From Gordionus sp. m RMFG-2023 (Eukaryota; Nematomorpha; Gordioida; Chordodea; Parachordodidae), in the NCBI RefSeq assembly GCF_954871325.1, contig NC_088776.1, positions 3,789,985-3,853,984 of the forward strand: 64,000 nt of DNA, given 5' to 3'. The position numbers and the translations under genes are program-made. Positions 26,690 through 37,962 of the stretch are shown here, piece by piece (the first letter of the stretch is position 1; each line of letters opens with the position of its first letter). The notes under the pieces were generated by a model. That model was not told the origin of the DNA. It saw only the letters and a list, made by a program, of their open reading frames with translations, and ran no database searches.

Positions 26690-27230
26690 GCTCATGCAAA
26701 AAGAATGCCAGAAAACCGGGCCATCTCATGAAAGCAATATTTATCATGAAAGTGCTACATTACAATCCAGGTAGTGAAGTGCAAGGGTCGTCTTGTGGAG
26801 TCCTTGTTCTGGGGCAAAGTGGTAGAAGCTATGACCAGAAAGAGAGCAAATAAAAAGACCAAATGGAAATGAAAGGCGTGAATATGATTAGTGGACTAAT
26901 GCAAAGTTTTTCTGGCAGAGTAAATTCTATTACTGGTTTGCTACTTGTTGAAAATTGAGTAGATGAAAAGGATATTCCAAAAGATTGTGGCAACCATAAT
27001 TTTATAAAATATCATTAGTAAACCAATACTCAGTGTTGCGAAATTGTATAGCTTACCAGTTGACAGAAGTGATGAAAAGAAAGATATATTTTATGGTATG
27101 ATTGTGGAGATATTAAATTAGATGTGCTTCAGAGAATTAATACTGGAAAACCACCTGAACGCTATGAAGGAGCTCATGCGAACTTTCATTTTGGGGTGTG
27201 AGGAAGGTTAAAATTTGAAAATTCATGTTA
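26690..27230. other. higher-complexity block, unassigned
   Basis: GC is clearly raised over the flanks. The plus strand reads as short protein-like runs broken by stops (SSCGVLVLGQSGRSYDQKES, GMIVEIL, INTGKPPERYEGAHANFHFG). It may be a decayed gene or transposon. I recognise no family. Confidence 0.3.
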
Positions 27231-28918
27231 TTAATTTAAGGTCAACTTAATATATTTGTTTTTTGAGAAGTATTTTTATTTTATTCGAGTATATTTTTTT
27301 TCACCTTTTGCCCATGTAGCTGAGTCTTAGGCAATTTTTTTGGCTAAAGTTTAGGTGTATTTGATCTGTTTAATCAAGCCTTAGCTAAAATGTTATTTTA
27401 TTTTTTTATCTATAAATATGACAATCATATCGTCATTTTAAAATATTTTAATTATTTTAATGAAAATAGGTTTAAAGATCAATTTTTGAAATATGCTTTA
27501 GTAGTGAAAGTTTTATAATTGCCAATTTCTTATTTTTTAAACTTTCAATTCTTTTACGTAGAAATAGGTAAAAATGGTTATATATGATTTAGTAATCATA
27601 ATGGTATAATGTAATTTGGAATGGTGGCAGGAAAGTCATAATTTTTATTTTTATAGATTAATAATTTTTGACTTATTGATTTTAAAAAGCACTAAAATTT
27701 GGGACCGATTATGCTAATAGTATATTAAGAAATGAGATGTGCCAATATGAATCTCTAAATTTCAGTTGATAAGATCAATATTTAATGGGGAAGAAAACCC
27801 AGTAAAACATGAATGGCCTCCTACTATGCCAGACCGCACCTAAAAAGTGATAGACCTATATGTTAGTTATGAATTGGAAAGCTAACCTTAACCAATTGTT
27901 ATAGTTAAGGTGTTTGATTGAGTTAGAATTTTATATTGTATTTAATTTTTTCTTATTACAAATTTTTAATTATTCTTCAAAATATCTTAAATGATAAATA
28001 TAAGCAAGTGTGGAAAACAATGTTAATAATATCTTTCTATTTCCAAATATTTTCAAAAATTCTTTTTAATGGAATAATATATTTATGAAATAATATATAT
28101 TCACAATTTTTAGGTTTTCAATGTTCAGAAAGGTTTGCTGATATATAAGCAATGTCGTTCATTGAAATATTGGAAGCTAATATTCTTAAGAGAACAATGT
28201 CATTTGAGTAGCGGAAGGAATATTCCAGAATATGGGACTTTTTTTAAAATTGTTTAAAATAGAAAAAAAATGGGAACTTCAATTTGAAAAACATTTTCAA
28301 GCTTAACCTGGACTTTTTTTTGGGAAATTATTTGGCTCAACCATTTATGGCTATTCTCAAATTTCTCTCTGATTCGACCCTCGATTTTAAAATTAATTTC
28401 GGATTGATTTGGATTGGAAAATAGAAAAAATTATTTCATTTATTTATTTTGTTTTTTTTAATATTTATTTATGAAAATTAACATTTCAATAACCATAAAA
28501 TTTGCTTATTGCCATTAAAAGTTTACTTATAATTTTTCTTTTCAATATCGAATAAATAAAATTCGGAGCAAACTTGTACCCTATTTCTAAACCAAAATTT
28601 TTGACTTCCGATCTTTGGGAGGAAAAAAAATGCCAGAATCGAAATCGAAATTTATATATTTTTAAGATTGGAGACCTAAAAAAATAGGTCCGATACAGGG
28701 GGCTAATAATTAATATGATTTAATGTAATTTTTTTAAAAAATTTATGACTGGTAAGGCTTTTTAAATTGTCATTTTTTTAGCCAGAATTCAATGTGCCTA
28801 TAATTCTGCAATTTTTTTTGCAACATCGCAGTAATTTAAAGTGATAGATAATTTCGCATGTTGGTGTGGATTTTATATGGCAACATAATATAAACAAAAT
28901 CCTCAACCTAGCAAGGGT
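27231..28918. other. AT-rich DNA, nothing recognised
   Basis: No open frame with a motif. A patch near 28340-28700 repeats GATTTGGATTGG-like and AAATCGAAAT motifs but shows no clear element boundaries. Confidence 0.5.
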
Positions 28919-29596
28919 CAGGGTTGGACAAATTTGTAATACAAATTCAAAAACAAATGTATTTTAAATATGAATACTTAAATACCTATCAAAATATTTA
29001 CAAAAAAAAGGTATTTCTAAATACAAATACTTTTGAACGAAAATATTTTACACAAATAGATACTTCTCCAGAATACTTTTTTTGCTAGGTTATTTTTTTT
29101 ATTATCAACCATTTTCTCTATATTTATCGGTTATGTACAGTGTAATAGGTAAACATTATATATAATATATCTATTGTCGCAATTATATAATAGTTGCAAA
29201 TATAAATTGTTGATTTTAGTTTTATTTTTAGTTGAGCACATATATTACATTAAGCTTTCACTGTATTATTGAATTTTTGATATCTAAAAAATAATTACCA
29301 CCTAAAATTGTCAAATTACATTTAGAGAATGTTGATGTTGTCACATAATTAATGCAAAAATATCTTATATACATAATAGTTTAATAAAGAAACTTTTTTT
29401 TCCTCAATTGGTATATCTTCCCCATCTTCAAAAAAAAATTTCATACCTTCGTTTTCGTTTGAAATCATAATAGATACAAAATACATTTTTATTTTTCGTT
29501 TAAAATAACAGATACTAAATACTTTCTTAAATATTCAAATAAATACTAAATACAAATGCAAGAAAGTAATTGTATTTACCATACTGCCCAAACCTG
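28919..29596. mobile_element. non-autonomous hAT-like element (678 bp)
   Basis: Left end CAGGGTTGGACAAATTTGTA and right end GCCCAAACCTG (inverse CAGGTTTGGGC) form imperfect terminal inverted repeats of hAT type. Subterminal ACAAATAC / AATACTT motifs recur at both ends in inverse orientation. Flanks GCAAGGGT and ACAAGATA share CAAG only, so any target duplication has decayed. No transposase is encoded. Confidence 0.6.
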
Positions 29597-30415
29597 ACAA
29601 GATAGATAAATTATAAATACAAATATTTAAAATGAAAATTTAGTTGCAAATATATTTATTTAGATGTAAATAAATTTTTTCGAGTCATTATGAAAATGAT
29701 ATCTTAGAAATAATATGATTCACATATATTTCCCTAAATAATTTCAGCATAGTTGAAAGTATTGAATATGTATTTTCCTACCCTACTACATCAAATAAAA
29801 AAAACGGGAAATTTCTTATTCATACCTCATAAAATAAAAAAGGGAAATTTCTGATTCACAGTTATTCTTTGACGGACTATCTGCTAGTAATTGTATATAA
29901 TTATATAAGAAAGAAAACATCAATTCTCTAATTAAACATATTTTGTAAAATATAATCAAATAATAAATATATCTTCTATTTATAATTTTCTAAAATTTAG
30001 TAACTTTCAATAACAATAAAAAATAATATTTATGATGCATAGTGCCTGGTTAGTCTAATTTCTAAACAGTAATCTGTTTAGCCGGCTATATAGCTTTCTC
30101 TAAACAGCCTAAAGAGAAAGAGGCAATTTAGATTTGCATAAAGGGTAAAAGCGTCTTTGTAGATTTACAAATAACATATACATATTTATAAAACAATCCA
30201 AGAAATGGGTGTCGCTAGTTCAAAATCTGCTTAGCCAGGGCAAAACAGAAATATAAATTTTATAAATAAGATGGCCCAAGGACAGGGCCTCACAATTTAA
30301 AAATAAAAGAAAATAATTGATTATACGTGTACAAATATAATATTTTTTTCCTCGAAAAAAAAAAACCCCCATAAAATCTTATAAATCAGTACGGTAAATA
30401 AAACACTTTTTTCCT
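29597..30415. other. region downstream of the serpin gene
   Basis: AT-rich, with a short duplicated segment near 29805-29865 (GGGAAATTTCT.ATTCA twice). The 3' untranslated region of the serpin gene should begin here. I could not place a polyadenylation signal. Confidence 0.4.
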
Positions 30416-33301
30416 CTAATAATAAAAAGGGGACGCGAATCGACCCCTGAATAATATGGGGCCATCTTTATGGACGATAAAATATAAGAAAGGCCTATTC
30501 ATGGTAATTTGATCTGGAAAACTTCTGTAACCAAAGTCGGATTCCACGACAGCAGCACCTTCAGAGCCTTCGGCAGTAATTTCCAATTTAACTTTATGGT
30601 TTATCCTGCTAACGGTCAATTCTGAACCTTCTACAATATTATCGATACCATAGCTTAATAAAAAAAAATTTCATACAAATTTATTCAGATAAATTAAATT
30701 ATAATTTCACCTTATCAATTTCAGTAAAATGGGTATAAAATAGAGATCTGAATCGAGCAACCAAATAACTTTAGGCCCGACCCGAATTTTCTTAAAAAAT
30801 ATTAGGCCCGGCCAGTACGTTCTCTTTTATCTTAGGATTAATTCTATCATTATATTAATAATCCATCAATATTTTATTCCCACGAGATACAAAAAAAAGA
30901 ATGAATATAGGATAGATTATATCTAGTGTTGCTAAGCACTTGAGCCAGTTTTTAAAGAGGGCTAACTCAATGTTTTATCCAAAAAAAAATATTACACGTA
31001 AGCAATGAGAATTTCGCTCATAGATGGCACAAAGGTTTGGACACCTATTAGCGAAATCTCGAGGCTTAGGCATACATTTTTCTGGCTACAAAATTGATTT
31101 AGCCGTTTTTAAAAATCGCTTCAAATAAGAGCCGTTTAACAACACTAGATAATATCAATATAAATTATTTTTTTTTCATAATAGTTTTTCACTCTCTCCA
31201 GCATTTAAGTTCTTCCGATAGCATATCTAATATCGAGATCTCGAACTCTTCGTCAATCTTCGGAATGTAAAGGTTAGAGACAATTTCTCGCGCGTTAGCT
31301 ATTCCATCAAAAAGGCCCTGTGGGTACTTGATCAGATTTGTCTCAACTAGCGACAATTGTATTGTTTTATTAATGGGTATTAGCAAAATTAGCTTGAAAT
31401 CTTCTCTGTAAAAATCTTTAACAATGATTTTTGCCTTTAATAAATCGTTCTTATTCACTAATAGCTTCATATCCTCGCCTTTCAGCATATCGATACTTTT
31501 AGAGCCAGATTCACCAAAAAATGTGAACTTTTCCATATCTCTAAATTGTTATAATTTATGTGTATAAATTTTTTTTTTTTTAAAAAAAATACAAAACAAG
31601 GAAAAAGTACCCGAATAAAAAATGGAAAGGTCTCAATCATAATAGTACAAAAGTGCTATAAAAAAAGTAAGCTAAAAGACTCGGAAAAAAGTTTAGATCG
31701 AAATGGGAAAAATCCCGATCAAAAAAGTAAAAAAAGTGTCAATCAAAAAAGGAAAAATTTTAATTTAAAAAAGTAAAATTTGCATTCAAAAAAATATTGG
31801 CATTTATTTTTGTAAACTTTATTTTTTATTGTTTTATTAATTAAACCTGAAATGTCATATTATGACATTTTTTAAAAAAAAAGATTTTTGGTTATTTAAT
31901 ATTTTCTTTCTTTCTAATTTTTTACTATCTAACTTAAATTTTTAAACCATTAATATTTTCTTTCTCAAATTTCTTAATTCCCCTATTTTTTAAAAATGAT
32001 TTCTTCTATTTCCCCTATTCATCTCAATTCTCTAAAAAAATTTATTCTTTTTCCATTTTTTTCCACCCATAATCTTATTACGATACTTGAAAATAAAGTA
32101 ATCTCAGCAAATCTATAAAGTAGCTTTTTTGATATATTATCCTTATCTTGTAGAACTTTTCCCTCTTTGTCGGACCTTTCCCTCCTTTTTGATGGGTAAC
32201 TTTTCCAAAGTTTTGAGTAATTTTCATATTTTGATTGAATTTTTTCCTTTTTAGATAAGATTCTTTCATCTTATGATTGAAATTTTCTTTTTGGATAAAA
32301 TTCTTTCATCTTATGATTGAAACTTTTGCCTGTTTTTGATTGGAACTTTTCTTTTTTTGAATTAGAAGCCCTGTATATGATTATACACGAATAACTTCCA
32401 GAAAAGAATAATTTTTATTGATACAAATTTAATTTTAAAGACCGAGTTTCTATGACAACATTTCTATTCGAACTAAAGCCATTAAAAAGATGACAGTTTT
32501 ATTTCTATATACAATGCCACATTTTAGAGGATGCTATGCAGGATCATTAACCCCCCTTACACGTAGTATATTATACTAAGATAACTCTATATCCTTATTT
32601 ACAAATTTTGAGCAAAAAAATTAAGATTTCATACCTATATCAAACCTTAAAAATTATAAATATATTTTATTTTCAAGTAATACATATATATACATACATA
32701 AATACTTATTAAAAGGTTCCTTCCAAGTGCCTTTGAAATAGAGAGAATTCACTGACATAAGAACGATGTAGGGATCTACTTGGTCAGTTTTTACGAAATC
32801 TTTTATCAATCCATTCGTGTTATCGGATATTCTTTGGTTAATCGTACCGATGACACTTTCCAAGTTAAATCTAAAGTCTACGGATCCTACAAAGGCTCCG
32901 AAAACATCTTTGACAACCCGTGCATACGCTTCATTTAATTGGACATCGGATTTGGCGTACAAGTCGTTATTGATGTTTAGGGTTAAATTTCCGTCTCGTT
33001 TTATTTCCCTTAGAAGCCCCATCACCCTCCGAATTTCGCTGTAATCCGATTTGTCGGTTAGGCCATATATTCGCACATCGCACCGCTTCGTTCCGACGTT
33101 TAATACACTCAAAGCCAGTTCCAAATTAAAAGGAGAAAATAAGTAATTCAGGGTCTGCTTGATGGCAGTAAAGTCGGACAAATAATTAGAAAATCTAATT
33201 TGAGGTAATAGCAGAATTTGACCCTCAAGGAGATTAAATTTATTCAACAAGCATAAGCATAATAATGATAAGAGAGTAATTATCAGTTTCAAACTACCCA
33301 T
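30416..33301 (-). CDS. secreted serpin, three exons, predicted Arg-Ser inhibitor
   Basis: Exons (minus) 33301-32706, 31540-31193 and 30653-30416 join in frame through GT-AG introns of 1165 and 539 nt, giving 393 residues, the usual serpin length. Residues 1-27 form a signal peptide. Serpin landmarks seen: SPFNLELALSVL (56-67), INQRISDNTNGLIKDFV (154-170), NSLYFKGTWKEPF (185-197) and the C-terminal NRPFLYFIV (367-375) with LFRGRFASP. The hinge is EGSEGAAVV (343-351), with small residues at P12-P10 as in inhibitory serpins. Counting from P15 Gly344 puts P1 at Arg358 and P1' at Ser359, the same spacing as antithrombin. The predicted role is suicide inhibition of a secreted trypsin- or thrombin-like protease. 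N105 (NLT) is a possible glycosylation site. No disruption was seen. The second intron carries a MITE and the first carries inverted degenerate repeats. Confidence 0.93.
30750..30810. repeat. GC-rich dispersed repeat, short copy
   Basis: GGCCCGACCCGAATTTTC and AGGCCCGGCCAGTACG in serpin intron 2. It belongs with the GC-rich dispersed family. Confidence 0.4.
30924..31147. mobile_element. MITE family A, copy 6 (in serpin intron 2)
   Basis: TAGTGTTGCTAAGCACTTGA to GAGCCGTTTAACAACACTA, with complete arms and the loop ATGGCACAAAGGTTTGGACA. It is flanked by GATTATATC (30915-30923) and GATAATATC (31148-31156), a near-perfect direct repeat. It lies wholly inside the intron and touches no splice site. 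Confidence 0.85.
31590..32370. repeat. inverted degenerate tandem repeats (serpin intron 1)
   Basis: On the left (31590-31780) a loose repeat of about 25 bp carries CAATCAAAAAAGGAAAAA and GATCAAAAAAGTAAAAA. On the right (32150-32370) the inverse motif TTTTTGATTGGAACTTTTC and TCTTTCATCTTATGATTGAA repeats. The two blocks face each other across about 350 bp of T-rich DNA. The 72-codon plus frame (31558-31776) is a translation of this repeat. Confidence 0.6.
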
Positions 33302-33793
33302 CTTTGTACGTTTAAAACTTTTATATTTTTAAAATATTTATTTGACTAATTTTATTTTTCAAATATAAAATATATTTGAAATATGAGTAATATTATCCCA
33401 ATTCAGATATATATATTTAAGAAATTTATTTCTAACAAAAGTGTGCCATGTTTTTATTTTGTTTTTAGCCAAATCAAATAAGTTTGTACATTTTTAAGAA
33501 GAAAAAATAAAAGCTATTTCGAATAAAACGCTCTATAAAAATAAATTACCCGTGATTTAAAGAAATTTAAATTATTGATATGTTTTAAAAAAATTTATCT
33601 AGAGTGTTATTCGATCATGTCGTTTTCATTTATTTTTTCCAAGGCCGACTTGTATCAATATTTAGATTTTGTTTTTATAAAATATATTTATTTTTTTCCA
33701 CCCCTATGTTTCGTAAATAAATTTTAGGGAAAAAATAAGTTATGATATGATTAAAGAAAAGAAAAAAAAGATACTATTAGCATTGCGCCTAGA
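33302..33793. other. serpin upstream region
   Basis: The promoter should lie here for the minus-strand serpin. It is extremely A/T-rich, so no individual TATA element can be singled out. Confidence 0.35.
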
Positions 33794-34174
33794 TAGTATT
33801 GTTAAAAAGTCCTATGCTAGCCTATAAAGATTTTGCTCATAGCTGGCAGTGGTGTTGTTAAACGGCCCGTTTTGAGCCGAATTTTTAAAAACGGCTAACT
33901 CAATATTTCATCCAGGATAGTATTACGCAAGCCTGAAGATTTTGTTTGTAGAAGGAACAAAGGTTTGGGTATTTATTAACGAAATCTCGAGGCTTAGACG
34001 ATATTTTTCTGGTTAAAATATCGAGTTACCCGTTTTTGAAAATCGGCTCAAAACGAGCAGGCTTAACAACACTAGCTGGCGGAATTGCTTGCACAATCTA
34101 TTTGCCAATACTGGATGCTCACATAACATTATTATAGCTAAAATCTTAATCGTAGGGTTTTTTAACAACACTCA
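33794..34174. mobile_element. MITE family A, copy 7, interrupted by copy 8
   Basis: The outer element starts TAGTATTGTTAAAAAG and ends TTTTAACAACACTCA. It is flanked by a perfect 8-bp duplication, CGCCTAGA (33786-33793 and 34175-34182). Its loop, GATTTTGCTCATAGCTGGCA, is split by a second family A element (33850-34074). Confidence 0.88.
33850..34074. mobile_element. MITE family A, copy 8, nested in copy 7
   Basis: TGGTGTTGTTAAACGGCCCG to GCTTAACAACACTA, a complete 225-bp hairpin. Flanking GCTGGCAG (33842-33849) and GCTGGCGG (34075-34082) form an 8-bp target duplication with one change. It shows two rounds of activity of the same family. Confidence 0.88.
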
Positions 34175-35274
34175 CGCCTAGACATATTTAACAATTTAAA
34201 TCGCTCAAATAAACCGGGTCGAGAAACTTCTCGAGTTGAAAAAAAATTAATAATGAAAACTATAAAGATTTAATAAAAAAAATAAAAATCATTTTTCTAT
34301 TCGTTTCTCGCATTCGGTCATCAGTTTCGGCTACGATTTGACTGATAGAAATATATCAATTGTTAAATCATTTCAAAATTTCACCTGGCAAAAGAAGAGT
34401 GAATAATTTTTAATTGCGTAAGAAATATTGGGAGCAAAATTTATCGTTTTAAATACGCCGAAGTGGGGGGGGGGAGCATTTTAAATTTTAATATTAAAAA
34501 AATTTTCGCTAACTGACTCCTGGCTGGTTCATATTCTGCAAATGAGAATTTCTAAGCTAGTAAAAATGGAGGGTTCTAGACCTTTGATTCATGAATTCTT
34601 AACTATATTTTTGAAGGACTTTAATCACTACACTTATATAGTTGCCCTGGTCCCAAAATACGCCGGGGTTAAATGGTTAATGGTTGTCGAAAATATGTTC
34701 CTGCTTGGTCCAAAATCAAAAATATCCGCCATTTTTATTTTTGAAATTTTGAACTCCAACCCAGATTCAAAAAACAATGAAAGATATGATGACAAGAAAA
34801 TGGTTCACTAAACCTAGATCATTTCAACAACTTTATTTTATATATTCGTTTATAAGGATTTAACAATATTTATACTATAAGTTATGATTATGACTATAAT
34901 AATTAACCCCCAAAAAAAATTTGTGATAAAATAAATAGCACTAAATATAATAATAAATATAATGGGTATAAAACAAAAGATTGTCTATATAATATTACAA
35001 AAATATTGCATGTAAGATTTGAGATAATTTCTAAAAAAATATTCTAAAAAAACTATCTTAATTTCATTAAAAAAAAATTATCTTTGGTATTTTTTGTTAA
35101 AAAAAAGTTATCATAAATTACAAAAAAAACGGTAAAATTTCTATTGCGCTGGGTTAAAAACAAAATGATGAACAAGAATTTTTGACGATTTATTAAAAAA
35201 AAATTTAAAAATATTTATAATTTTATTAAAGTTTATAACACTAATCAAATTATTTTTTAAAAAAAATGGCAGAT
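34175..35274. other. spacer between serpin and SLC35B4-like genes
   Basis: AT-rich with a G-tract at about 34466-34475. The 89-codon plus frame at 34542-34811 shows no motif and is not called. The SLC35B4 3' untranslated region presumably occupies part of this stretch. Confidence 0.4.
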
Positions 35275-35646
35275 TCAATGCGTCTTAATTTTCTTACCTG
35301 ATAGAGTCGCGTTTGAATTGTCGTGGGTACCATCGTACGTAATAGCGATTTCATTTTTGGACGATGACGTCATATTGGGAAATAACTCGTAAAATAGACA
35401 GGTCCCCGTTAGTACGAGACCGATGCCGATTGAATGGGTAAGGGTGAACGTCGTCGAAAAATAAATTATGGATATGAATAGGCTCAAAAATTTCCTAAGC
35501 GTTAACGTTAGCGTGACAGTTAGGGACGAATAAACGCTCGTCATCCAAAAAACGCTTCTGATGCAGATGTACGTTTTTTTTCCCGCGAAAAAAATATTTA
35601 AAAAAAAGATTCCGGATGGAAAACGTGAAGAGTTAAGAAAAAACAA
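35275..35646 (-). CDS. SLC35B4: SLC35B4-like nucleotide-sugar transporter, last coding exon
   Basis: C-terminal part of the transporter whose N-terminal exons are at 48445-49120. YICIRSVFW and LTLTLRKFLSLFISIIYF correspond, as I recall the family, to human QYVCIRGVF and VTLRKFVSLIFSILYF of SLC35B4, followed by the last helix (GIGLVLTGTCLFYELFP). Residues before YICIR (FPSGIFFLNIFF) resemble the preceding helix, but the exact 5' end is unsettled: an acceptor TTTTTAG lies just upstream at about 35655. The tail ends GKKIKTH, a KxKxx-type dilysine signal, which fits ER/Golgi retrieval. A consensus donor (CAG|GTAAGA, exon end 35298) sits inside the tail, so alternative splicing to a further 3' exon is possible. 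Confidence 0.82.
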   Translation of the reverse strand: MFFLNSSRFPSGIFFLNIFFAGKKTYICIRSVFWMTSVYSSLTVTLTLTLRKFLSLFISIIYFSTTFTLTHSIGIGLVLTGTCLFYELFPNMTSSSKNEIAITYDGTHDNSNATLSGKKIKTH

Positions 35647-35699
35647 AAAATAATTCTAAAAAGGGTAAAATTTGGGTATTTTTTAACTTTCTATCTATT

Positions 35700-36561
35700 G
35701 CCGGTTTTTTTTAAATTAATACTTCTCTTCGAATCAGTTAAAACAATAGATATTAGAGTCCTGCAAGATCGGCAGGAAATCCAATTGGAAAATGGTAAAT
35801 AAAATATTGGCTCAGTTCTAAAATCATTAATAATTTATATTTTCCCATTCTTTCTTTCTTAATTGAAAAATTAAAATTTAAAAATAAACAGATGGGAACC
35901 AGAGGAACGAGACAAATTTAAAGAAATGTTTAATTTTTTCTTCTTCTGAATAATGATATTCATCATAAAAATTGTATTAAATAAAAATTCTCTCCTTTTT
36001 CTTACATTTTAACGATTGATTTGAATATTTTAAATCGAATTAAATATCAAATATTAAGGGAACAAAATAAACCAGTACTCCTCAAAATAAAATAAAAATC
36101 TCAAAGATTGAAGATTTTTTGAGAATGCTCAAGCAAGATTTTTGATCAGATTTTATCTAAAATACCAAAAAATCCTTTTTTTTTAAACAGAGTTTGAAAA
36201 AAAAAAATTATCCTCATGGATTTTGCCCAAAAAAAATCTTTGAGGATCCACTACAATTCCCAATTCAATTTTTATTGTAATATCGGACCAGACCAAAAGT
36301 TTTTTTTGGACTATCTGGCTTGACTCTAAAGAATCTAGATATCGCTGTGTAATACAATTATTCCCCCCCCCCTCCTTTATACTTTGCCATCTTCTTTAAT
36401 AAAACACCATGACGTTAAAATTAGAATAAAAAGGATATTGAGTCACAACGTTTCCCAATAAGTAAAGCCACATGGTCGAGATATGCAAAGGGCCAATCGT
36501 GCCAATCGTTTCTGTGGGAAAAGGAAGAAAAAAAATAATATAGTAAATAACCATTTTTTTT
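35700..36561. other. SLC35B4 intron region, possible hidden exon
   Basis: On the minus strand near 35700-35820, YHFPIGFPADLAG and the overlapping frame TEPIFYLPFSNW recall the HALPLPGF / SEP.LP stretch of SLC35B4. Frames and splice sites do not settle, so I do not call the exon. The rest is AT-rich. Confidence 0.25.
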
Positions 36562-36844
36562 TACCTAGATTGACGATACATTCATTAAAAGTGTACATCA
36601 ATGAAAAACAGGTGGGGATGCCATTTTTGGTTACCCATAATTTTAAAGGAGAGGCCAATATATTCATATGTCCGACGCAAACTTTATTAAAGAATTTGCC
36701 TGATCATAGAGATAATGTAAGGAAGCAAGTTATCAAATTTAATAGTAGTTTTTAAAATGAGAATACCAAAATAACCGGACCAGCTGATTTGCGTTCAACC
36801 ACGCTTTCAAAGGCATTATTATGAATGCATCGTCAGCCTAGGTA
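36562..36844. mobile_element. MITE family B, copy 1
   Basis: TACCTAGATTGACGATACAT at the left and TGCATCGTCAGCCTAGGTA at the right are inverses. Subterminal GAAAAACAGGTGGGGATGCC and ACCGGACCAGCTGATTTGCG also pair loosely. Frames at 36443-36667 and 36483-36755 merely cross it. Confidence 0.75.
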
Positions 36845-36916
36845 TTATCATAATGTCATTGATATGTAAAATGTCAAAATTGTCTTTTCATCCCCGTTAT
36901 ATTTAATATTAATGGC

Positions 36917-37140
36917 TAGGGTTGTTAAAGAAGCCCGATTGGGGTCGATAAAAAAAGGACCTATTAAAATTTTAGCGAAAATGATATTATGTGAAACCTC
37001 GAAATTTGGCAAAAAGAGGTCCAAACCTTTCCCTCATCTACAAGCAAAATCACCAGGCTTACATAATATTATTTTGGCTAAAATCTTAATTAAGTCTTTT
37101 TTAAAAAAATCGAAGCAAAACGAGCCTTTTAACAACCCTA
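36917..37140. mobile_element. MITE family A, diverged subfamily copy
   Basis: TAGGGTTGTTAAAGAAGCCC and CGAGCCTTTTAACAACCCTA are inverse ends with a family-specific interior (AATTTTAGCGAAAATGATAT, CAAGCAAAATCACCAGGCTT). It differs consistently from other copies (AGGG for AGTG at both ends), suggesting a subfamily. The 106-codon plus frame here is a read-through of the MITE. Confidence 0.65.
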
Positions 37141-37624
37141 GCACCTTAGGCCATATGGCTGCCCTGCCTTTCGCCTATCGGGAAGAAAGTAAGCAGTCTA
37201 AAGAACAATCCCCCCGGATTTCTACCATTTGAAGCAAAGGCTTCAAGTCAAAACGATCAAGGGAACTGGCGGGTTATATGTTATATCTTTAATTATTATC
37301 ACTTTTACATAATCCTTATTTCTGCCTTATACGTTTTATTTCTAATTAATTATATATATATATGCATACCTGAACGATTATATTCTTTGATGTAATATAA
37401 AAGATCTTCGTAGACGAAAATAAATCCGGGCAAGGGTAAAGCGTGCTTAAATGTATCATAATTTTTTTGATATGTGTATTTTTTTTAAAACAAAAGGTGT
37501 ATAAAATGAAGTGAAGCAAAATTTCCTAAATTACATTAATAATATAAAGAAAATTGAGTATTAAAAGTTACTGTATTCTGGCAACGAGATTGCATGAACA
37601 TCAATAAAGGGGTGCGTTATAATT

Positions 37625-37962
37625 ATATATGTTAGGGACAATGTGCTATTTTTTTTTCAACTTTAAAAACATTTTTTTTAGCGCGTTTATTAGAAAATTA
37701 ATTTAAGAATCTGATTCTACCGGAAATGAATTCCAGCATGTTTACCATCCTATGAATCGTAAAATAATTTTACCGTTAAATTTTGAGTTATTTATTAATT
37801 TATATTGAAAATCTATGGAAAAATTTATGTTCAAAAGTTCTTGAAAATCTGAATTTCTTAGGGTAGGTATTCCAAACATGACGGCATTACATTTCTGGTC
37901 GCGATCAAAATATGATTTAATATTTGAAAAAATAACACATTGCCACTAACATATATATTGCA
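37625..37962. mobile_element. MITE family C, copy 3
   Basis: ATATGTTAGGGACAATGTGC at the left and AACACATTGCCACTAACATAT at the right, with CCGGAAATGAATTCCAGCAT and GTATTCCAAACATGACGG inside. Confidence 0.65.

Noticed and set aside
31558-31776. Lysine-rich 72-codon frame
   Set aside because: A read-through of degenerate A-rich repeats in serpin intron 1, on the opposite strand to the gene.
32817-33044. 75-codon plus-strand frame
   Set aside because: An antisense shadow of serpin exon 1.
36443-36755. Overlapping 74- and 90-codon frames on opposite strands
   Set aside because: They cross a family B MITE and the same peptide pieces recur at other copies.
36912-37232. 106-codon plus-strand frame as a gene
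   Set aside because: Most of it is a family A MITE; the peptide mirrors the hairpin arms.
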